6,579 bases of DNA from contig CALBJM010000042.1 in assembly GCA_937893225.1 (NCBI GenBank), positions 1-6,579 on the forward strand. The letters are read 5' to 3'. The DNA is from an uncultured Erysipelotrichaceae bacterium. Its GTDB lineage: Bacteria > Bacillota_I > Bacilli_A > Erysipelotrichales > Erysipelotrichaceae. A program made the translations under genes and the position numbers. Every line of letters starts with the position of its first letter. Position 1 is the stretch's first letter. This document shows, one piece after another, positions 5,957 to 6,579 of the stretch. The notes beneath the pieces were generated by a model. It was given only the letters and a program-made list of their open reading frames with translations. It ran no database searches and was not told where the DNA came from.

Positions 5957-6526
5957 TTATTCACAACGGAATGAATGCTCATATTGCATTCCATGTTGAA
6001 CCCTTTTTAATTCTTCTTCACTAATTAATTGCATCAAGATTTGACGTGCAAACTCAATGGTAGCTCCCATACCTCTACCCGTGATGAGATTTCCATCCGT
6101 CACAGCTAATTCCATTTGATACTCTCCACCATAGGCGCCATCAAAATCTGGAAAGCATGTATATTTTTTCCCTCGCAGCATACCTAAATGTCCAAAAATA
6201 GATGGAGCAGCACAAATCGCACAAGTTAGTTTACCTTCTTCAAAATGTTTTTTAACAGCCTCTTTCAAAGAATCACAACTTTCAAGATTGGCCGTTCCAA
6301 CTTTTCCTCCTGGAAGAATCAATACATCATACGCTGAAAGATCAACGTCACAATATCTTTTCTCTGCTTCAATAACTACAGATTGTGAAGTTGTAACCTT
6401 TAAAGAATCATTCATAGATATCAAATCCACAGAAATCTTTGCACGTCGCAAAAGATCCACTGTAATCAAGCCCTCGCATGTTTCAAAGCCATCTGCGAGA
6501 AAAATGGCACACTTACTCTTTTCCAT
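5957..6526 (-). CDS. DJ-1/PfpI family protein (YajL/ThiJ-like, cysteine active site)
   Basis: This 189-residue cytoplasmic protein has the DJ-1/PfpI class I glutamine amidotransferase-like fold. Family motifs are the N-terminal CAIFLADGFETCE (6-18) with conserved Glu15, DVLILPGG (67-74), the nucleophile elbow TCAICAAPSIFGHLG (101-115) with reactive Cys105, KYTCFPDF (121-128) and ITGRGMGATIEFA (148-160). This set matches the DJ-1/YajL branch rather than PfpI proteases. Proposed family roles are protection against oxidative and methylglyoxal damage, glyoxalase III-like activity or chaperone function; which applies here is not shown. Length is normal for the family. It is the first gene of the unit with the [FeFe] hydrogenase 29 bases downstream, suggesting co-expression under redox or carbonyl stress (inference). 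The start is set by the family N-terminus. There is no Shine-Dalgarno sequence, and an extended -10 lies 8 bases upstream, so the mRNA may be leaderless. Confidence 0.9.
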   Translation of the reverse strand: MEKSKCAIFLADGFETCEGLITVDLLRRAKISVDLISMNDSLKVTTSQSVVIEAEKRYCDVDLSAYDVLILPGGKVGTANLESCDSLKEAVKKHFEEGKLTCAICAAPSIFGHLGMLRGKKYTCFPDFDGAYGGEYQMELAVTDGNLITGRGMGATIEFARQILMQLISEEELKRVQHGMQYEHSFRCE

Positions 6527-6534
6527 ATGTGAAA

Positions 6535-6543
6535 ATTATAACA
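6535..6543 (-). promoter_or_regulatory. Extended -10 promoter of the DJ-1-hydrogenase operon
   Basis: The minus strand reads TGTTATAAT: a perfect TATAAT (6540-6535) preceded by TGn. No good -35 is seen at 16-18 bases upstream, which is common for extended -10 promoters. The -10 ends 8 bases before the ATG at 6526, so transcription should start within about 4 bases of the start codon. Confidence 0.65.
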
Positions 6544-6579
6544 TAAGATGCTATATTTTACTGTATGATTTCAATTTTT

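Noticed and set aside
6569..6574. TTGAAA as the -35 of the DJ-1 promoter
   Set aside because: It is 28 bases from TATAAT, too far for a normal spacer; the extended -10 explains the promoter better.
1..6579. CRISPR array, insertion sequence, toxin-antitoxin or phage genes
   Set aside because: No regularly spaced repeats, transposase, paired terminal repeats or small co-directional unknown ORFs were seen; intergenic gaps are mostly under 50 bases and filled by terminators or ribosome binding sites.

Overview
The window looks like ordinary core chromosome from an AT-rich, anaerobic Bacillota (Firmicutes) bacterium. The evidence is low-GC codon use, a lipobox lipoprotein, AGGAG-type ribosome binding sites and a group B-type [FeFe] hydrogenase. 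A gut or oral Clostridia or Erysipelotrichia-like fermenter fits best, but that taxonomic placement is inference. I see no insertion sequence, CRISPR array, phage gene or integration scar.

Layout, left to right. Positions 1-18 are the 3' end of a plus-strand tRNA gene cut by the window edge; it has no encoded CCA and is followed by a plus-strand terminator (30-51). All seven protein genes lie on the minus strand, so they converge on the tRNA. Read in the direction of transcription (right to left) there are three probable transcription units. Unit A: an extended -10 promoter (6535-6543), a DJ-1/PfpI-family gene, an [FeFe] hydrogenase gene, and a terminator (4421-4447). Unit B: a DUF1349 gene, pepT, a PfkB-family sugar-phosphate kinase, and a thioredoxin-like lipoprotein, all tightly packed, ending in a terminator (1036-1066). 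Unit C: a lactonase-family beta-propeller gene with its own candidate extended -10, ending in a hairpin (56-91) that can act on both strands.

Functionally, unit A joins a fermentative hydrogenase to a cysteine-active-site stress or repair protein, which suggests redox or electrophile-stress housekeeping. Unit B mixes peptide breakdown (tripeptidase), sugar-phosphate phosphorylation, an exported thiol-redox lipoprotein and a carbohydrate-binding-fold protein; no single pathway is obvious. The lactonase-like protein could act on sugar lactones, but some residues usual in the family are changed.

Two start codons were revised using ribosome binding sites: pepT is called from 3842 rather than 3860, and the hydrogenase from the ATG at 5927 rather than the TTG at 5945. 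The most interesting signal is regulatory. The first genes of units A and C have no Shine-Dalgarno sequence but carry a TGn-extended -10 only 6-8 bases before the ATG, as expected for leaderless mRNAs, while the downstream operon genes have strong Shine-Dalgarno sequences. A second oddity is the PfkB-family kinase, whose usual KPNxxE motif reads KTTSKE. I found no clearly new multi-gene system.
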